Shown here one piece after another: positions 21,397-32,735 of a DNA stretch of 64,000 bases. The position numbers and the translations under genes are program-made. The stretch comes from an uncultured Pelagibacteraceae bacterium (GTDB lineage Bacteria; Pseudomonadota; Alphaproteobacteria; Pelagibacterales; Pelagibacteraceae), in assembly GCA_902591755.1 (NCBI GenBank), contig CACJBX010000004.1:85578-149577 (forward strand). Reading direction: 5' to 3'. Below the pieces are notes generated by a model. That model ran no database searches, was not told the origin of the DNA, and saw only the letters and a list, made by a program, of their open reading frames with translations. The stretch's first letter is position 1. Every line of letters begins with the position of its first letter.

Positions 21397-23300
21397 CAAA
21401 ATATAAGTTATTAGATAATGTAAATTTTCCGTCGGATATAAAAAATTTAAAATCCTCAGAATTGATTACCCTGTCAAAGGAGTTAAGAGAGGAATTGATA
21501 GAGGCTGTTTCATTTACAGGTGGTCATTTAGGGGCAGGTTTAGGAGTTGTTGAGTTGACAGTAGCCTTACACCATGTTTTTGATACACCTAATGATAAAA
21601 TAGTTTGGGATGTCGGCCACCAATCGTATCCTCATAAAATTTTAACAGGTCGTAAAAATAGAATCAAAACACTGAGACAAGGAAATGGACTATCTGGTTT
21701 CACAAAAAGATCTGAAAGTGAATATGACCCATTTGGCGCAGCACATAGTTCAACATCAATTTCTGCAGCTTTAGGTATTGCTACTGCAAATAAACTTTCA
21801 AAAAAATCAGAAAATGTTGTTGCTGTTATTGGTGACGGGGCCATCAGTGCTGGAATGGCTTACGAGGCTATGAACAACGCGGGCATATCAAAAACTAAAA
21901 TGATAGTAATTTTAAATGATAACGATATGTCAATTGCGGAACCCGTGGGTGCAATGAGAAGTTATTTAGCAAAATTATTGACTGGAAAAATATATTTTAG
22001 TCTAAGAGAGACTTTTAAATTAATTATTTCTGCCTTTTCCAAAAGATTTTCAAAAAAAGCTGGAAAAGCAGAAGATTTTCTGAGGTCAGCAGTAACAGGT
22101 GGAACACTTTTTAATTCACTAGGTTTTTATTATGTTGGACCAATAGATGGACATGATATTGATACTCTTGTCTCAGTTTTAAAAAATGCAAAGGATACTA
22201 ACTTTGACGGTCCAATAATGATACATATTAAAACTGAAAAAGGAAAAGGTTATCAATTTGCAGAAAATTCAAAAGATAAATACCATGGTGTTTCGAAGTT
22301 TAATATAAAAACTGGTGTACAAGAAAAATCAAGTTCTAAAATTCCATCATATACGAGTGTTTTTGCAAATACATTAATTAAACACGCTGAGAGAGATAGT
22401 AAAATAATTGGTATAACTGCTGCGATGCCATCTGGTACAGGAATGGATTTATTTGCAAAAAAATTTCCAAATAGAATGTTTGATGTTGGTATTGCGGAAC
22501 AACATGCAGTGACATTTTCTGCTGGTTTAGCTACAGAAGGATTCAAGCCTTATGCAGCAATTTATTCTACCTTTTTACAAAGAGCCTATGATCAGGTTGT
22601 TCACGATGTTGCAATTCAAAGTTTACCTGTCAGATTCGCTATAGACCGTGCAGGTCTTGTTGGTGCGGACGGTCCTACACATGCCGGATCTTTTGATATA
22701 ACCTACTTATCAACCTTACCTAATTTTGTAGTTATGGCTCCAAGCGATGAGTCGGAATTAGTTAAAATGATTAATACTTCAGTTGACATTAATGATAAAC
22801 CTTCAGCTTTTAGGTACCCTCGTGGAACTGGTATTGGAATTAAACTTCCTGAAATTCATGAAAAAATTGAAATTGGAAAAGGTAGGGTTATTAAAGAAGG
22901 TAAAGAAATTGCTTTGATTAACTTTGGTGCCCGTTTGCAAGAATGCCAAAAAACTTTAAACAATCTTGAAAAAAAAGGTTTAAATCTTACTTTAATTGAC
23001 GCAAGATTTTGTAAACCACTAGATGAAAATTTAATGTGGAATACAGCAAAAAATCATGAAGTTGTTATTTCAATCGAAGAAGGTTCTATTGGGGGTTTTG
23101 GATCCCATTTAAGTAAATTTTTATCGGAAAAAGGCTTATTAGAAAAAATTAAATTTAGGTCGATGACTTTTCCTGACAAGTTTATTGATCAAGATAAACC
23201 TGATCTAATGTATCAGATCGCTGGCTTGGATAGCAAAGCTATCGAAGAAAAAGTTTATGAGGTTTTGGACTCTAAAGTTGTTGTTCAGAAAAAAAATTAG
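21393..23300 (+). CDS. dxs: 1-deoxy-D-xylulose-5-phosphate synthase
   Basis: A 635-residue thiamine-diphosphate enzyme condensing pyruvate and glyceraldehyde-3-P, the first step of the MEP isoprenoid pathway. The ThDP/Mg motif starts [18 protein letters not shown]. The N-terminal [17 protein letters not shown], the transketolase-like middle domain ([15 protein letters not shown]) and the C-terminal domain are all present at normal length. It overlaps ispA by 4 bases and converges on aroC with a 4-base overlap. It supplies precursors for quinones, undecaprenol and possibly retinal. Confidence 0.96.
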   Translation: MTKYKLLDNVNFPSDIKNLKSSELITLSKELREELIEAVSFTGGHLGAGLGVVELTVALHHVFDTPNDKIVWDVGHQSYPHKILTGRKNRIKTLRQGNGLSGFTKRSESEYDPFGAAHSSTSISAALGIATANKLSKKSENVVAVIGDGAISAGMAYEAMNNAGISKTKMIVILNDNDMSIAEPVGAMRSYLAKLLTGKIYFSLRETFKLIISAFSKRFSKKAGKAEDFLRSAVTGGTLFNSLGFYYVGPIDGHDIDTLVSVLKNAKDTNFDGPIMIHIKTEKGKGYQFAENSKDKYHGVSKFNIKTGVQEKSSSKIPSYTSVFANTLIKHAERDSKIIGITAAMPSGTGMDLFAKKFPNRMFDVGIAEQHAVTFSAGLATEGFKPYAAIYSTFLQRAYDQVVHDVAIQSLPVRFAIDRAGLVGADGPTHAGSFDITYLSTLPNFVVMAPSDESELVKMINTSVDINDKPSAFRYPRGTGIGIKLPEIHEKIEIGKGRVIKEGKEIALINFGARLQECQKTLNNLEKKGLNLTLIDARFCKPLDENLMWNTAKNHEVVISIEEGSIGGFGSHLSKFLSEKGLLEKIKFRSMTFPDKFIDQDKPDLMYQIAGLDSKAIEEKVYEVLDSKVVVQKKN

Positions 23301-24382
23301 GCATCGCACTGGGCTTTGTGCATCAAAAAATGATCCAACAAAACACAATGCATCATCGCTTCACCTATTGGAACTGCTCTAATTCCAACACAAGGATCAT
23401 GGCGACCTCGAACTGATATATTTGTATTTTTTCCAAATTTATCAATAGTTTTTCTTGAGTTAAGTATGGAAGATGTTGGTTTTACCGCAAAAGATACTTT
23501 TATTTGTTGACCACTTGAAATACCACCAAGAATCCCACCCGCATTGTTAGATTTGAAAATCGTTTTATTCCCTTTTTGTCTAATCTCATCAGAATTCTGT
23601 TCACCTGTTAATTGTGCAACATCCATTCCAGTTCCAATATTGACACCTTTTACAGCATTGATACTCATCATAGCTGACGCTAAATCCATATCTAATTTTG
23701 AGTAAATAGGCGCACCTAGGCCAGATGGTACTCCGTTAGCTCTTAATTCTATGACTGCACCACAAGATGAGCCAGACTTTCGAATTGCTAATAAATATTT
23801 TTCCCACAATTTTAAAACTTTTTTGTCAGGACAGAAAAATGGATTTTTTTCTATAAATTTATTATTCCATGCAGATACATCGCAACCCAAAATTCCAAGT
23901 TGGATAACCGCACCTTTAACATAATATTTTTTCCCAATTTTTTTTTCTAAAACTTTTTTTGCAATTGCACCCGCAGCTACTCTAGCTGCAGTCTCTCTCG
24001 CTGATTGCCTACCACCTCCTCTGAAGTCTCTTATGCCGTATTTTTTAAAATAAGTTAGATCAGCATGTCCAGGACGAAATTTATTTTTAATAGTCTCATA
24101 GTCTCTTGATTTCATATCCTTATTGTAAATAATCATTAATATTGGTGTACCAGTTGTCTCACCATTAAATACTCCTGATAAGATTTCAACTTTATCATCT
24201 TCTTTTCTTTGAGTAGTAAATTTAGATTGACCAGGTTTTCTCTTATTTAGTTCTTTTTGTATGTCTTTTTCAGATATTTTTACTCTCGGAGGACATCCAT
24301 CAACTACACATCCAATAGCCGGTCCATGAGATTCACCCCAAGTAGTGAAACGAAATAACTTTCCAAATGTATTAAATGACAT
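23297..24382 (-). CDS. aroC: Chorismate synthase
   Basis: A 361-residue FMN-dependent enzyme converting EPSP to chorismate, the last shared step of aromatic synthesis. Signatures: the N-terminal [36 protein letters not shown] and the C-terminal [17 protein letters not shown]. The length is typical. It is divergent from pdxH, with 32 bp between the start codons if pdxH begins at 24415. Confidence 0.96.
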   Translation of the reverse strand: MSFNTFGKLFRFTTWGESHGPAIGCVVDGCPPRVKISEKDIQKELNKRKPGQSKFTTQRKEDDKVEILSGVFNGETTGTPILMIIYNKDMKSRDYETIKNKFRPGHADLTYFKKYGIRDFRGGGRQSARETAARVAAGAIAKKVLEKKIGKKYYVKGAVIQLGILGCDVSAWNNKFIEKNPFFCPDKKVLKLWEKYLLAIRKSGSSCGAVIELRANGVPSGLGAPIYSKLDMDLASAMMSINAVKGVNIGTGMDVAQLTGEQNSDEIRQKGNKTIFKSNNAGGILGGISSGQQIKVSFAVKPTSSILNSRKTIDKFGKNTNISVRGRHDPCVGIRAVPIGEAMMHCVLLDHFLMHKAQCDA

Positions 24383-24414
24383 TATTCTATTATATAAATT
24401 ATTTTGTTAAAATT

Positions 24415-25041
24415 ATGAACGAAAAAAATTCACTCGGACTAGATATTTGTTTTAAAGATGAGGATAACCCAGTAAATCTCTTCAAAGAGTGGTTTAAAAA
24501 GGCTGAAACCACAGAACCTAATGATCCAAATGCATTATCATTAGCAACAGCTGACAAAAGCGGGAGACCTAAGGTGAGAATGGTTCTCCTAAAAGGCTTT
24601 AGTGATGATGGTTTTACTTTTTACACAAACTTCAATAGTTCTAAAGGCAAGGATCTTAAAGAAAACCCTAAGGCGTCAATGTGTTTTCATTGGAAAAGTC
24701 TTTTAAGACAAATTAGGATTTACGGTAATGTTGTTAAAGTTTCTGACAAAGAAGCTGATGAATATTACAATTCAAGAGCATATGGGAGTAGAATAGGAGC
24801 ATGGGCCTCAAATCAAAGTGAAGTTTTAGAAAGCAGAAAGTCACTTGATGAATCAATTGAAAAATTCAAAAAAAAGTTTCGTGATGAGAAAAAAGTTCCA
24901 AGACCACCTAATTGGTCTGGATGGAGATTGGTACCTGAAGAAATTGAATTTTGGCGTGATGGAGATAATAGAATTCATGAAAGATTGAAATACGTTAAGA
25001 ACAATGGAAAAGGCTGGAAAAGATTCTTATTAAATCCTTAA
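24415..25041 (+). CDS. pdxH: Pyridoxine/pyridoxamine 5'-phosphate oxidase
   Basis: A flavoprotein of about 208 residues oxidising PNP or PMP to PLP. Motifs: NALSLATADKSGRPKVRMVLLK near the N-terminus, FYTNFNSSKGKDL, and the C-terminal RPPNWSGWRLVPEEIEFW and RIHERL, which contact FMN and PLP. ATG 24415 is chosen; the ATG at 24376 overlaps the aroC start and gives a hydrophobic leader that does not fit the family. It converges on the polyprenyl synthase with a 4-base overlap. Confidence 0.93.
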   Translation: MNEKNSLGLDICFKDEDNPVNLFKEWFKKAETTEPNDPNALSLATADKSGRPKVRMVLLKGFSDDGFTFYTNFNSSKGKDLKENPKASMCFHWKSLLRQIRIYGNVVKVSDKEADEYYNSRAYGSRIGAWASNQSEVLESRKSLDESIEKFKKKFRDEKKVPRPPNWSGWRLVPEEIEFWRDGDNRIHERLKYVKNNGKGWKRFLLNP

Positions 25042-26051
25042 AATGATCTTTCAATACTAAAAGATGTCAAGTTTTTCAGAATATTTTTTTGCTCAGAGCT
25101 TTCAAAGATATTTAAAGAGCTAGATGCTAAAGAAATAAAGTGATCAGCTTTTTTGTAACATTGTTTAATAATGTCATATTTTTTTATGATATCTAATGTG
25201 TATTTAAGGTCGTTTTCAGTTCTTTCTATTTTAGAAAAAAATTCTTTAAGCATATCTCTCTCACCACTTTTACAGTACTGATTTAATATAATTATAGGCA
25301 AAGTGATTTTACCCTCATAAAAATCTTTTCCAATTATTTTTCCAAATTTTTTCAGATCAGAATTATAATCTAATGTATCATCAGCTATCTGAAAAGTTAC
25401 TCCAAGATTTTTTCCATAAGAAGATAATGCTTCTTTTACCTTTTCATCTTTATTACCCAATATCGCTCCAACCTTGCATGCAGCAGAAAATAGCGCTGCA
25501 GTTTTGGAGGTGATAATCTTTAAGTATGTCTCTTCGACTGTATCTATTTCTGACTTGTGTTGAAGTTGTAAAACTTCACCTTGAGCTATTTTTGCAGAAG
25601 TTGCTGATAATAACCTTAAAACCTCCAAATTTCCATCTTCAACCATCATTTCAAAACATCTACTTAAAAGATAATCACCAACTAAGATTGATGCATGGTT
25701 TCCCCAGATGGAATTTATTGTTTTTTTTCCTCTTCTGATCTCTCCGTTATCGAGAACATCATCGTGCATTAATGTTGCAGCGTGAATCAATTCTACGCAT
25801 GCAGCTAAGTTTATATCTCGGCCACCTTTTAAGTACCCACATAGTTTTGAACTACTTAAAGTCAACATGGCTCTTAATTTTTTTCCACCAGTTTCTAAAT
25901 TATAACTAGTCATCTTTTCCACTAAAGACACATCACTTATGAGTTTATTTTTTATCTTTTCTTCTACTAAAATAATTTTGTCATCGACTGAATTTTTTAA
26001 ATCCAGGTAGGCGTTATTAACTTTATTTTTTAATTGAATTACTGAACCCAT
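25038..26051 (-). CDS. ispB: Long-chain polyprenyl diphosphate synthase (quinone side chain)
   Basis: A 337-residue trans-prenyltransferase. The first Asp-rich motif is in LMHDDVLDNGEIRRG and the second in FQIADDTLDY; GGKKLRAML is the IPP-binding site. The DDVLD motif without the two-residue insertion of short-chain FPP synthases, plus the length, points to an octa- to decaprenyl synthase for the ubiquinone tail. The product length cannot be read from sequence. It is divergent from the S49 peptidase across 111 bp. Confidence 0.87.
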   Translation of the reverse strand: MGSVIQLKNKVNNAYLDLKNSVDDKIILVEEKIKNKLISDVSLVEKMTSYNLETGGKKLRAMLTLSSSKLCGYLKGGRDINLAACVELIHAATLMHDDVLDNGEIRRGKKTINSIWGNHASILVGDYLLSRCFEMMVEDGNLEVLRLLSATSAKIAQGEVLQLQHKSEIDTVEETYLKIITSKTAALFSAACKVGAILGNKDEKVKEALSSYGKNLGVTFQIADDTLDYNSDLKKFGKIIGKDFYEGKITLPIIILNQYCKSGERDMLKEFFSKIERTENDLKYTLDIIKKYDIIKQCYKKADHFISLASSSLNIFESSEQKNILKNLTSFSIERSF

Positions 26052-26162
26052 TGTTAAGAAACTAATATAATTGGAGATATTTTATACTTATCAATTGACG
26101 CACCTAAAACTTCAACTATTAGTAGACTTTATATTAATCTAAAAATTCTGTAAGCATACTTC

Positions 26163-26969
26163 ATGTTATCTTTTTTCAAAAAAAAAAAAATCGTTCCCCA
26201 CATAAGATTAACTGGTGTTATTGGAAACGCTGGAAGATTTAAACAAGGAATTGATTTTGCTGGCCAAGAGGAATTAATAAAAAAAGCATTTTCTATAAAA
26301 AAATCTCTAGCTGTTGCTATATCGATTAATTCCCCAGGTGGTTCGCCAGTCCAATCTCATTTGATATATGACTTCATTAGAGCTCAGGCCAAAAAAAATA
26401 AAAAAAAGGTAATTGTTTTCGCAGAAGATGTTGCTGCTTCAGGAGGTTACTTGATTGCATGTGCCGGAGATGAAATTTATGCTAATTCAAGTTCAATTGT
26501 TGGCTCAATTGGTGTTATTTATGCCTCTTTTGGTTTCAAGGATTTTATTCAAAAGGCAGGTGTAGAAAGAAGAGTTTATACTGCAGGAAAAAACAAAAGT
26601 ACTTTAGATCCTTTTGTAGATGCGAAAGAAGAAGATATTAATAGGTTAAAAAATATTCAACTTGATTTGCACAAAGATTTTATAAACGTGGTGGAGACAA
26701 GCAGGGGTGCAAAACTTAAAAAAGATAAAGGAATAGAATTATTTTCTGGAGAGTTTTGGTCTGGGTCTAAATCAAAAGAACTTGGCTTAATTGATGGTAT
26801 AGGAAATGCAAATCAAATTTTAAAAGATAAGTTTGGTGACGATGTCGTTATTAAAAAGTTTGAAAAAAGCAAAGGATGGTTGGCAAAAAGAATTTCATCA
26901 GAGAATCAAATCGATAAGATAGCAAACGTAATTGAAGAAAGATCTATCTGGCAAAGATATGGCCTCTAA
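26163..26969 (+). CDS. S49-family serine peptidase (SppA/SohB-like)
   Basis: A 268-residue protease resembling SohB/SppA, which degrade signal peptides and membrane fragments. The nucleophile is Ser93 in [11 protein letters not shown] and the general-base lysine is K145 in [18 protein letters not shown] near 54-60 is the oxyanion-side motif. There is no obvious signal peptide or long membrane helix, so it may be cytoplasmic or peripherally bound, unlike full-length SppA. A 10-residue tail overlaps glyQ in another frame by 11 bases. Confidence 0.87.
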   Translation: MLSFFKKKKIVPHIRLTGVIGNAGRFKQGIDFAGQEELIKKAFSIKKSLAVAISINSPGGSPVQSHLIYDFIRAQAKKNKKKVIVFAEDVAASGGYLIACAGDEIYANSSSIVGSIGVIYASFGFKDFIQKAGVERRVYTAGKNKSTLDPFVDAKEEDINRLKNIQLDLHKDFINVVETSRGAKLKKDKGIELFSGEFWSGSKSKELGLIDGIGNANQILKDKFGDDVVIKKFEKSKGWLAKRISSENQIDKIANVIEERSIWQRYGL

Positions 26970-27834
26970 AAAAAAAAATTCAAAAATACAAACATTCCAG
27001 GATACAATTTTAAATCTGCAGAAATTTTGGGCAAAAAATGGGTGTGTAATTTTACAACCATATGACATAGAAGTTGGTGCAGGCACATTTCACCCCGCAA
27101 CCACCTTAAGATCTTTAGGACCCAAACCATGGAGATCAGCTTATGTACAACCTTCGAGAAGACCAACTGATGGAAGATATGGAGAAAATCCAAATAGACT
27201 ACAACATTACTATCAGTTCCAAGTGATTATAAAACCGTCACCAAAAAATATTAAAAGATTATATCTTAGTAGTCTTAATGCAATTGGAATAAAACATAAT
27301 GATCATGATATAAGATTTGTTGAAGATGATTGGGAAAGTCCAACATTGGGTGCAGCTGGACTAGGTTGGGAAGTGTGGTGCGATGGAATGGAAATTACTC
27401 AATTCACTTATTTTCAAAAAATGGCTGGGATGGATTGTAAACCTATTTCTGTGGAGCTTACTTATGGTTTAGAAAGATTATGTATGTTTACCCAAAAGGA
27501 AAAAAATGTATTTGACTTGGTATGGAACGATGAAGGTATTCTTTATAAAGATGTTTTTTTACAAGCTGAAAAAGAATTTTCATCTTACAATTTTGACTTT
27601 GCAAACGTTGAGAACTTGTTTAAATTTTTTGATATGTTAGAACAAGAAACTAAATCTTTGTTAGAAAAAAAACTCTCACTTCCTGCCTATGATCAATGTT
27701 TAAAAGCAAGTCATGTTTTTAATATTTTAGATGCCAGAGGAGCAATTAGCGTAGCGCAAAGAGCAGAATTTATCGCTAGAATTAGAGATTTGACCAAAGG
27801 TGTGGGTCAAGTGTGGATAGATAGCCAAAAATAA
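26959..27834 (+). CDS. glyQ: Glycyl-tRNA synthetase alpha subunit
   Basis: The catalytic alpha chain of the bacterial alpha2beta2 enzyme, about 291 residues. Signatures: [39 protein letters not shown], and [20 protein letters not shown] 26959 (MASKKK) is preferred over ATG 26932, which would extend the overlap with the upstream peptidase gene. It is followed 1 base later by glyS. Confidence 0.95.
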   Translation: MASKKKNSKIQTFQDTILNLQKFWAKNGCVILQPYDIEVGAGTFHPATTLRSLGPKPWRSAYVQPSRRPTDGRYGENPNRLQHYYQFQVIIKPSPKNIKRLYLSSLNAIGIKHNDHDIRFVEDDWESPTLGAAGLGWEVWCDGMEITQFTYFQKMAGMDCKPISVELTYGLERLCMFTQKEKNVFDLVWNDEGILYKDVFLQAEKEFSSYNFDFANVENLFKFFDMLEQETKSLLEKKLSLPAYDQCLKASHVFNILDARGAISVAQRAEFIARIRDLTKGVGQVWIDSQK

Positions 27835-27835
27835 A

Positions 27836-29905
27836 ATGTCTGAATTTTTTTTAGAATTATTTAGTGAGGAAATTCCTGCAACTTTACAGAAAACAGCTAG
27901 AGACAATCTCCAAAAAAATTTTGTAGATTTTTTAAAAAAAGAGGAAATTAAATTTAAAGATAATATTTCTGTTCTATCAACTCCAAATAGGTTGATTGTT
28001 TACTGTGAAAACATTTCTCAAAAGATTATAAAAGCAGAGGCCGAAATAAGAGGTCCAAGTGTAAATGCGCCTGAACAAGCGCTAAATGGTTTTATAAAAT
28101 CTAACAATATAACTAATGAAGAAACCTTTATAAGAAAAACAGATAAAGGGGAGTTTTATTTTTTCAAAAAGCCCGCTCAAACAATAGAGACAAAATCTAT
28201 TTTGCAAAAAAATTTACCAAAAATTCTTGATGAAATCTCTTGGAAAAAATCAATGAGATGGGGTGATCACGATTTGTACTGGGGTAGACCTTTAAAATCC
28301 ATTCTTGCTTGTTTTGATAATAAAGTTTTAGAATTTAACTATCATCATTTAAATTCATCCAACTTTACATATCTAGATAAAGACTTTGAGGAGAAAACAA
28401 GTAAATTTTTGAGTTTTAAGACTTACAAGGACTTTTTCAAGAGCAAAGGTATTATATTGGATCATAATAAAAGAGAGGAATTTATTGAAAATCAATTATT
28501 AAAAAAAACTAAATTAGACAGGTTAAAGTTAACCCCAAACAAAAAATTATTAAGTGAAGTTACAAATATTGTTGAAAAACCCAATATAATTAAATGTAAG
28601 TTTGACAAAAAATTTTTAAAGATTCCTAAAGAAATATTAGTCACAGCTATGGAAGTTCATCAAAAGTATTTTCCAACCTTTGACAATAAAGAAAATTTAA
28701 CGAATGTTTTCTTTGTAGTTGCAGACAATAACGACCCAAAAGGTTTAATTAAATTAGGAAATGAGCAAGTAGTCGAAGCTCGTTTAAATGATGCTCAATT
28801 TTTCTGGGATAAAAATAAAACAAAAAATTTAGTTAAAGGAATATCAGATCTAAAAAAAATAAATTATTTTGAAGGATTAGGAACTTACTTTGATAAAACC
28901 CAAAGATTAAGAAAGCTCGGATCACTAATATCTGATGAACTTTTAATTAGTAAAGAAAAAGTTGAAGTGGCATCATCCATTTGCAAAGTAGACTTAGTGT
29001 CTGATTTAGTTGGAGAATTCCCGGAACTTCAAGGTGTAATGGGCGGCCACTTTGCTAAAGCTCAAGGTTTCGATAATGAAATTTGTTTGGCCATTAGTGA
29101 ACATTACTTACCAATAGGCCCAGAGACGAAGACACCAAAAAAACCTTATTCAGTCACTTTAGCTTTAAGTGATAAAATAGATACCTTAGTTGGTTTTTTT
29201 ACAATAAATTTAAAACCATCTAGTTCAAAGGATCCGTTCGCACTAAGAAGGTCAGCAATTAGTCTTATAAGACTAATAATAGAAAATAAATTAGAGATTA
29301 AATTAAAAGATTTAATAAATTATTCTTGTGTTTTATTTACTGAACAAGATTTAGATTTTGATATTAAGACTGTCCAACAAGATCTGTTTAATTTTTTTTC
29401 TGAAAGGCTTAAATTTTATATGAAAGAAAAAAAAGTAAGATCGGATATTATAGAATGCTCAATAAATAGTTATAGCGCAGATCAAATTTATAAAATTTAT
29501 AACAAGGCATTTATTTTAAATAAATTAATCGATAAAAATATTGGTCAAGATGTAATTTTTTCTTACAAAAGAGCATCCAATATTCTATCAAACGAAATAT
29601 CGAAAAATAAGATTGAGTTAGAAAATTCGACTGATCCAGGATTATTCAAAAATGATTTTGAGAAGAAATTATACAAAAAGATACAAGAAATAAGAAAATA
29701 TTTTACAAGCCTAGGTAGTCGTGAAGACTGTAAAAAAACTTTAGAGATTTTAGCTGATGCAAAAACTGATGTTTCTAACTTCTTTGACAATGTAATAGTT
29801 AATGATGAAGATGAAGCAGTCAAAAAAAATCGTTTGGAACTTATGCAATTGTTATGTAAAACGTTCAATAATTATTTAAATTTTTCTGATATTGAAAGTG
29901 CATAA
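27836..29905 (+). CDS. glyS: Glycyl-tRNA synthetase beta subunit
   Basis: A 689-residue tRNA-binding chain. Signatures: the N-terminal FFLELFSEEIPATLQ, KSMRWGDHDLYWGRPLKSILA, LTNVFFVVADN, DLVGEFPELQGVMGG and DPFALRRSAISLIRL. The C-terminal region is the DALR-type anticodon-binding part. The length is normal. Its stop overlaps the ppdK start by 1 base, a tight fusion of translation and central-carbon genes that is common in this lineage. Confidence 0.95.
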   Translation: MSEFFLELFSEEIPATLQKTARDNLQKNFVDFLKKEEIKFKDNISVLSTPNRLIVYCENISQKIIKAEAEIRGPSVNAPEQALNGFIKSNNITNEETFIRKTDKGEFYFFKKPAQTIETKSILQKNLPKILDEISWKKSMRWGDHDLYWGRPLKSILACFDNKVLEFNYHHLNSSNFTYLDKDFEEKTSKFLSFKTYKDFFKSKGIILDHNKREEFIENQLLKKTKLDRLKLTPNKKLLSEVTNIVEKPNIIKCKFDKKFLKIPKEILVTAMEVHQKYFPTFDNKENLTNVFFVVADNNDPKGLIKLGNEQVVEARLNDAQFFWDKNKTKNLVKGISDLKKINYFEGLGTYFDKTQRLRKLGSLISDELLISKEKVEVASSICKVDLVSDLVGEFPELQGVMGGHFAKAQGFDNEICLAISEHYLPIGPETKTPKKPYSVTLALSDKIDTLVGFFTINLKPSSSKDPFALRRSAISLIRLIIENKLEIKLKDLINYSCVLFTEQDLDFDIKTVQQDLFNFFSERLKFYMKEKKVRSDIIECSINSYSADQIYKIYNKAFILNKLIDKNIGQDVIFSYKRASNILSNEISKNKIELENSTDPGLFKNDFEKKLYKKIQEIRKYFTSLGSREDCKKTLEILADAKTDVSNFFDNVIVNDEDEAVKKNRLELMQLLCKTFNNYLNFSDIESA

Positions 29906-32565
29906 TGAGCAATTTAGTTTTTAATTTTAAATCAAAAAAAATAAAAAATATAAAGAACCCAAAGTTCATTTTAGGTGGAAAAGGAGCAAATCTTGCTCAA
30001 ATGGGGAAACTTGGTTTACCCGTTCCTCCCGGATTTACAATATCAACAGGGGTTTGTGAAATATATTATAAAAACAATAAAAAACTTAATTCAAAACTTA
30101 TTAAATCTATTAAGCAAGAATTAAAACAAATTGAAAAAGAATGTGGAAAAAAATTTGGTGATTTAGATAATCCATTACTGGTATCAGTAAGATCAGGCGC
30201 AAGAGTCTCAATGCCTGGGATGATGGATACAATTTTAAATTTAGGTTTAAATGATGAAACTGTCAAAGCTCTTGCAAAAAAAACATCTAATATGAGGTTT
30301 GCAAAAGATAGCTATAGAAGATTCATTCAAATGTATTCTAATGTGGTGCTTGGAGTAGAAAGTTATAATTTTGAGGAATTAATTGAAAATTATAAATTAA
30401 CTAAGGGCGTTTTGTTAGATACCGATCTAGATGAAAATGATTGGGATGGTCTTATTGATGATTTTAAAGACGTTGTTAAAGAAAAGACTAAAAAACAATT
30501 CCCTCAAGATGTTTATGAACAATTGTTTGGAGCTATTTCAGCAGTTTTTTTGTCATGGGAAAGTAACCGTGCAAAAGTTTATAGAAAATTAAATCAAATA
30601 CCTTCCGCATGGGGAACAGCTGTAAACGTTCAATCAATGGTTTTTGGAAATATGGGTAATGATTGCGCAACAGGTGTTGTTTTTACAAGAAATCCATCAA
30701 ATGGAAAAAATGAAATTTATGGAGAGTATCTTATTAATGCTCAAGGGGAGGATGTTGTAGCTGGCACAAGAACACCAAATTACATAACAAAAAAAGCCAA
30801 CAAAGATTCAAATTCTAAGGGTAAATCAATGGAAGAGGCTATGCCAAAAGTTTATGTTCAACTAAAAAAAATTTTAAAGCTTTTAGAAAAATTTTACAAG
30901 GATATGCAAGATGTAGAATTCACAGTCGAAAATTCTAAACTTTGGATGCTTCAAACAAGATCTGGAAAGAGGACTGCAAAATCAGCTGTGAAAATAGCTG
31001 TAGACATGGTTAAAGAAAAATTAATAACAAAAAAAGAGGCAGTCTTAAGAGTCGACCCCAACACTTTAGACACACTTCTCCATCCAACATTAGACGAAAC
31101 TAAAGAAGTAAAAACTATTGCAAAAGGTTTGCCTGCGTCTCCAGGTGCAACAAGTGGAAAGGTTGTTTTTTCATCTGATGAAGCAGAAAGATTAAATGGG
31201 ATGATGCAAGATACAATACTTGTTAGAGTAGAAACTTCACCAGAGGATATCCATGGCATGCATGCTGCAAAAGGTATTTTAACTGCTCGCGGAGGAATGA
31301 CTAGTCATGCTGCTGTTGTTGCAAGAGGTATGGGAAGGCCATGCGTTTCAGGTTCAAGTGAAATAGATATTAATTATGAGAAAAAAATATTTAGAACCTC
31401 TTCAAACGTAGAGGTAAAAGAAGGAGATGTAATTACAATTGACGGATCTACAGGAAGAGTTATTTTAGATAAAGTTCCAACATTAAAGCCAGAGATCTCA
31501 GGTGATTTTTCAAAATTAATGAGTTGGGCTGATAGTTACAGAAAATTAAAGGTAAGAACAAATTCTGAGACCCCTCTTGATACAAAAACAGCAAGAGAAT
31601 TTGGAGCTGAGGGCATCGGTCTTTGTAGGACTGAGCATATGTTTTTTGACGAGGATAGAATTTTATCTGTAAGAGAAATGATTTTATCAAAAACTATTGA
31701 GGACAGAAATAAGGCTTTAGCAAAATTATTACCTCATCAAAAAAATGACTTTATACAAATTTTTGAAATAATGAGTGGTCTTCCAGTAACAGTTAGATTA
31801 CTTGATCCACCCTTACATGAATTTTTACCTAAAAATGATAAAGAAATAGGGGATTTAAGCGCGGTTACAGGTTTAAACGCTAATGAAATAAGATCTAGGA
31901 CCGAAGAATTGCATGAACACAACCCAATGCTTGGGCATAGAGGATGTAGATTAGGCATTTCTTTTCCAGAAATTTACGAAATGCAATGTAGAGCAATTTT
32001 TGAAGCTTTAGTTGAATGTAAAAAGAAGAAACTCAAATCTACAATGCCAGAAATTATGATACCTCTCGTATCAACTGAGGCTGAAATCAAAATAATGAAA
32101 GATCTAGTAATTAGAGTTGCTAAAAAAGTTCAAGACGAAAATAATGCTAAAATAAGTTTCTTGGTAGGAACCATGATTGAACTGCCAAGAGCAGCTATTA
32201 AAGCAAAAGATATTGCTAAACATGCGGAATTTTTTAGTTTTGGAACAAATGACTTAACTCAAACAACTTTTGGCATTAGTAGAGATGACAGTGGAAAATT
32301 TTTAAATGATTATATTGAAAATAAGATATTCGATATCGATCCCTTTGTTTCTATAGATGAAGGTGTCGGAGATTTAATCGAAATAGCTACGTTAAAAGGT
32401 AGAAAACAAAATAAAAAAATTAAACTTGGAATTTGTGGAGAACATGGCGGAGACCCAAAAAGTATAAATTTTTGTTCAAAGACTGGATTGAATTACGTCT
32501 CTTGTTCACCTTACAGAGTTCCTGTTGCACGTTTAGCAGCTGCTCAAGCAGAGCTAAAAAAATAG
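29905..32565 (+). CDS. ppdK: Pyruvate, phosphate dikinase
   Basis: An 886-residue enzyme reversibly converting pyruvate, ATP and phosphate to PEP, AMP and PPi. The N-terminal nucleotide-binding part has LGGKGANLAQMGKLGLPVPPG and SVRSGARVSMPGMMDT. The phosphohistidine swivelling domain has GGMTSHAAVVARGMG (catalytic His). The C-terminal PEP/pyruvate domain has GIGLCRTEHMFF and ICGEHGGDP with its catalytic Cys. It allows gluconeogenic PEP supply. It ends the glyQ-glyS-ppdK run. Confidence 0.96.
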   Translation: MSNLVFNFKSKKIKNIKNPKFILGGKGANLAQMGKLGLPVPPGFTISTGVCEIYYKNNKKLNSKLIKSIKQELKQIEKECGKKFGDLDNPLLVSVRSGARVSMPGMMDTILNLGLNDETVKALAKKTSNMRFAKDSYRRFIQMYSNVVLGVESYNFEELIENYKLTKGVLLDTDLDENDWDGLIDDFKDVVKEKTKKQFPQDVYEQLFGAISAVFLSWESNRAKVYRKLNQIPSAWGTAVNVQSMVFGNMGNDCATGVVFTRNPSNGKNEIYGEYLINAQGEDVVAGTRTPNYITKKANKDSNSKGKSMEEAMPKVYVQLKKILKLLEKFYKDMQDVEFTVENSKLWMLQTRSGKRTAKSAVKIAVDMVKEKLITKKEAVLRVDPNTLDTLLHPTLDETKEVKTIAKGLPASPGATSGKVVFSSDEAERLNGMMQDTILVRVETSPEDIHGMHAAKGILTARGGMTSHAAVVARGMGRPCVSGSSEIDINYEKKIFRTSSNVEVKEGDVITIDGSTGRVILDKVPTLKPEISGDFSKLMSWADSYRKLKVRTNSETPLDTKTAREFGAEGIGLCRTEHMFFDEDRILSVREMILSKTIEDRNKALAKLLPHQKNDFIQIFEIMSGLPVTVRLLDPPLHEFLPKNDKEIGDLSAVTGLNANEIRSRTEELHEHNPMLGHRGCRLGISFPEIYEMQCRAIFEALVECKKKKLKSTMPEIMIPLVSTEAEIKIMKDLVIRVAKKVQDENNAKISFLVGTMIELPRAAIKAKDIAKHAEFFSFGTNDLTQTTFGISRDDSGKFLNDYIENKIFDIDPFVSIDEGVGDLIEIATLKGRKQNKKIKLGICGEHGGDPKSINFCSKTGLNYVSCSPYRVPVARLAAAQAELKK

Positions 32566-32580
32566 CAAACTTTCTTAAGC

Positions 32581-32611
32581 ATTACAAATGTCTCATAAGT
32601 TGTAATATTGT
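32581..32611 (+). terminator. Weak candidate terminator after ppdK
   Basis: ATTACAA (32581-32587) pairs with TTGTAAT (32600-32606) around a 12-nt loop, 16 bp after the ppdK stop. The stem is AT-rich and the following T run is short and interrupted (ATTGTTT), so the call is tentative. Confidence 0.35.
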
Positions 32612-32668
32612 TTAAAATACCTTTTAAAATTGAATAATTGATTTAAAGCTCAAAAAGTACATTAAAGC

Positions 32669-32688
32669 ACTATTTAAATAGTTTTTTT
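32669..32688 (+). terminator. Candidate bidirectional AT-rich hairpin plus T run
   Basis: The perfect palindrome ACTATTTAAATAGT (32669-32682) is followed by six T. It could be a weak terminator or a binding site in front of the repeat membrane protein. The low GC content makes strong hairpin formation doubtful. The rest of the 170-bp gap (32566-32735) shows nothing else convincing. Confidence 0.3.
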
Positions 32689-32735
32689 AATTTGATTTTG
32701 AAGGCATAGTAAGTACCATTCTTTTTATAGCATTT

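Noticed and set aside
30951..31958. Several minus-strand frames of 73 to 102 codons inside ppdK
   Set aside because: Antisense to a well-conserved gene with clear motifs throughout; these are chance open frames.
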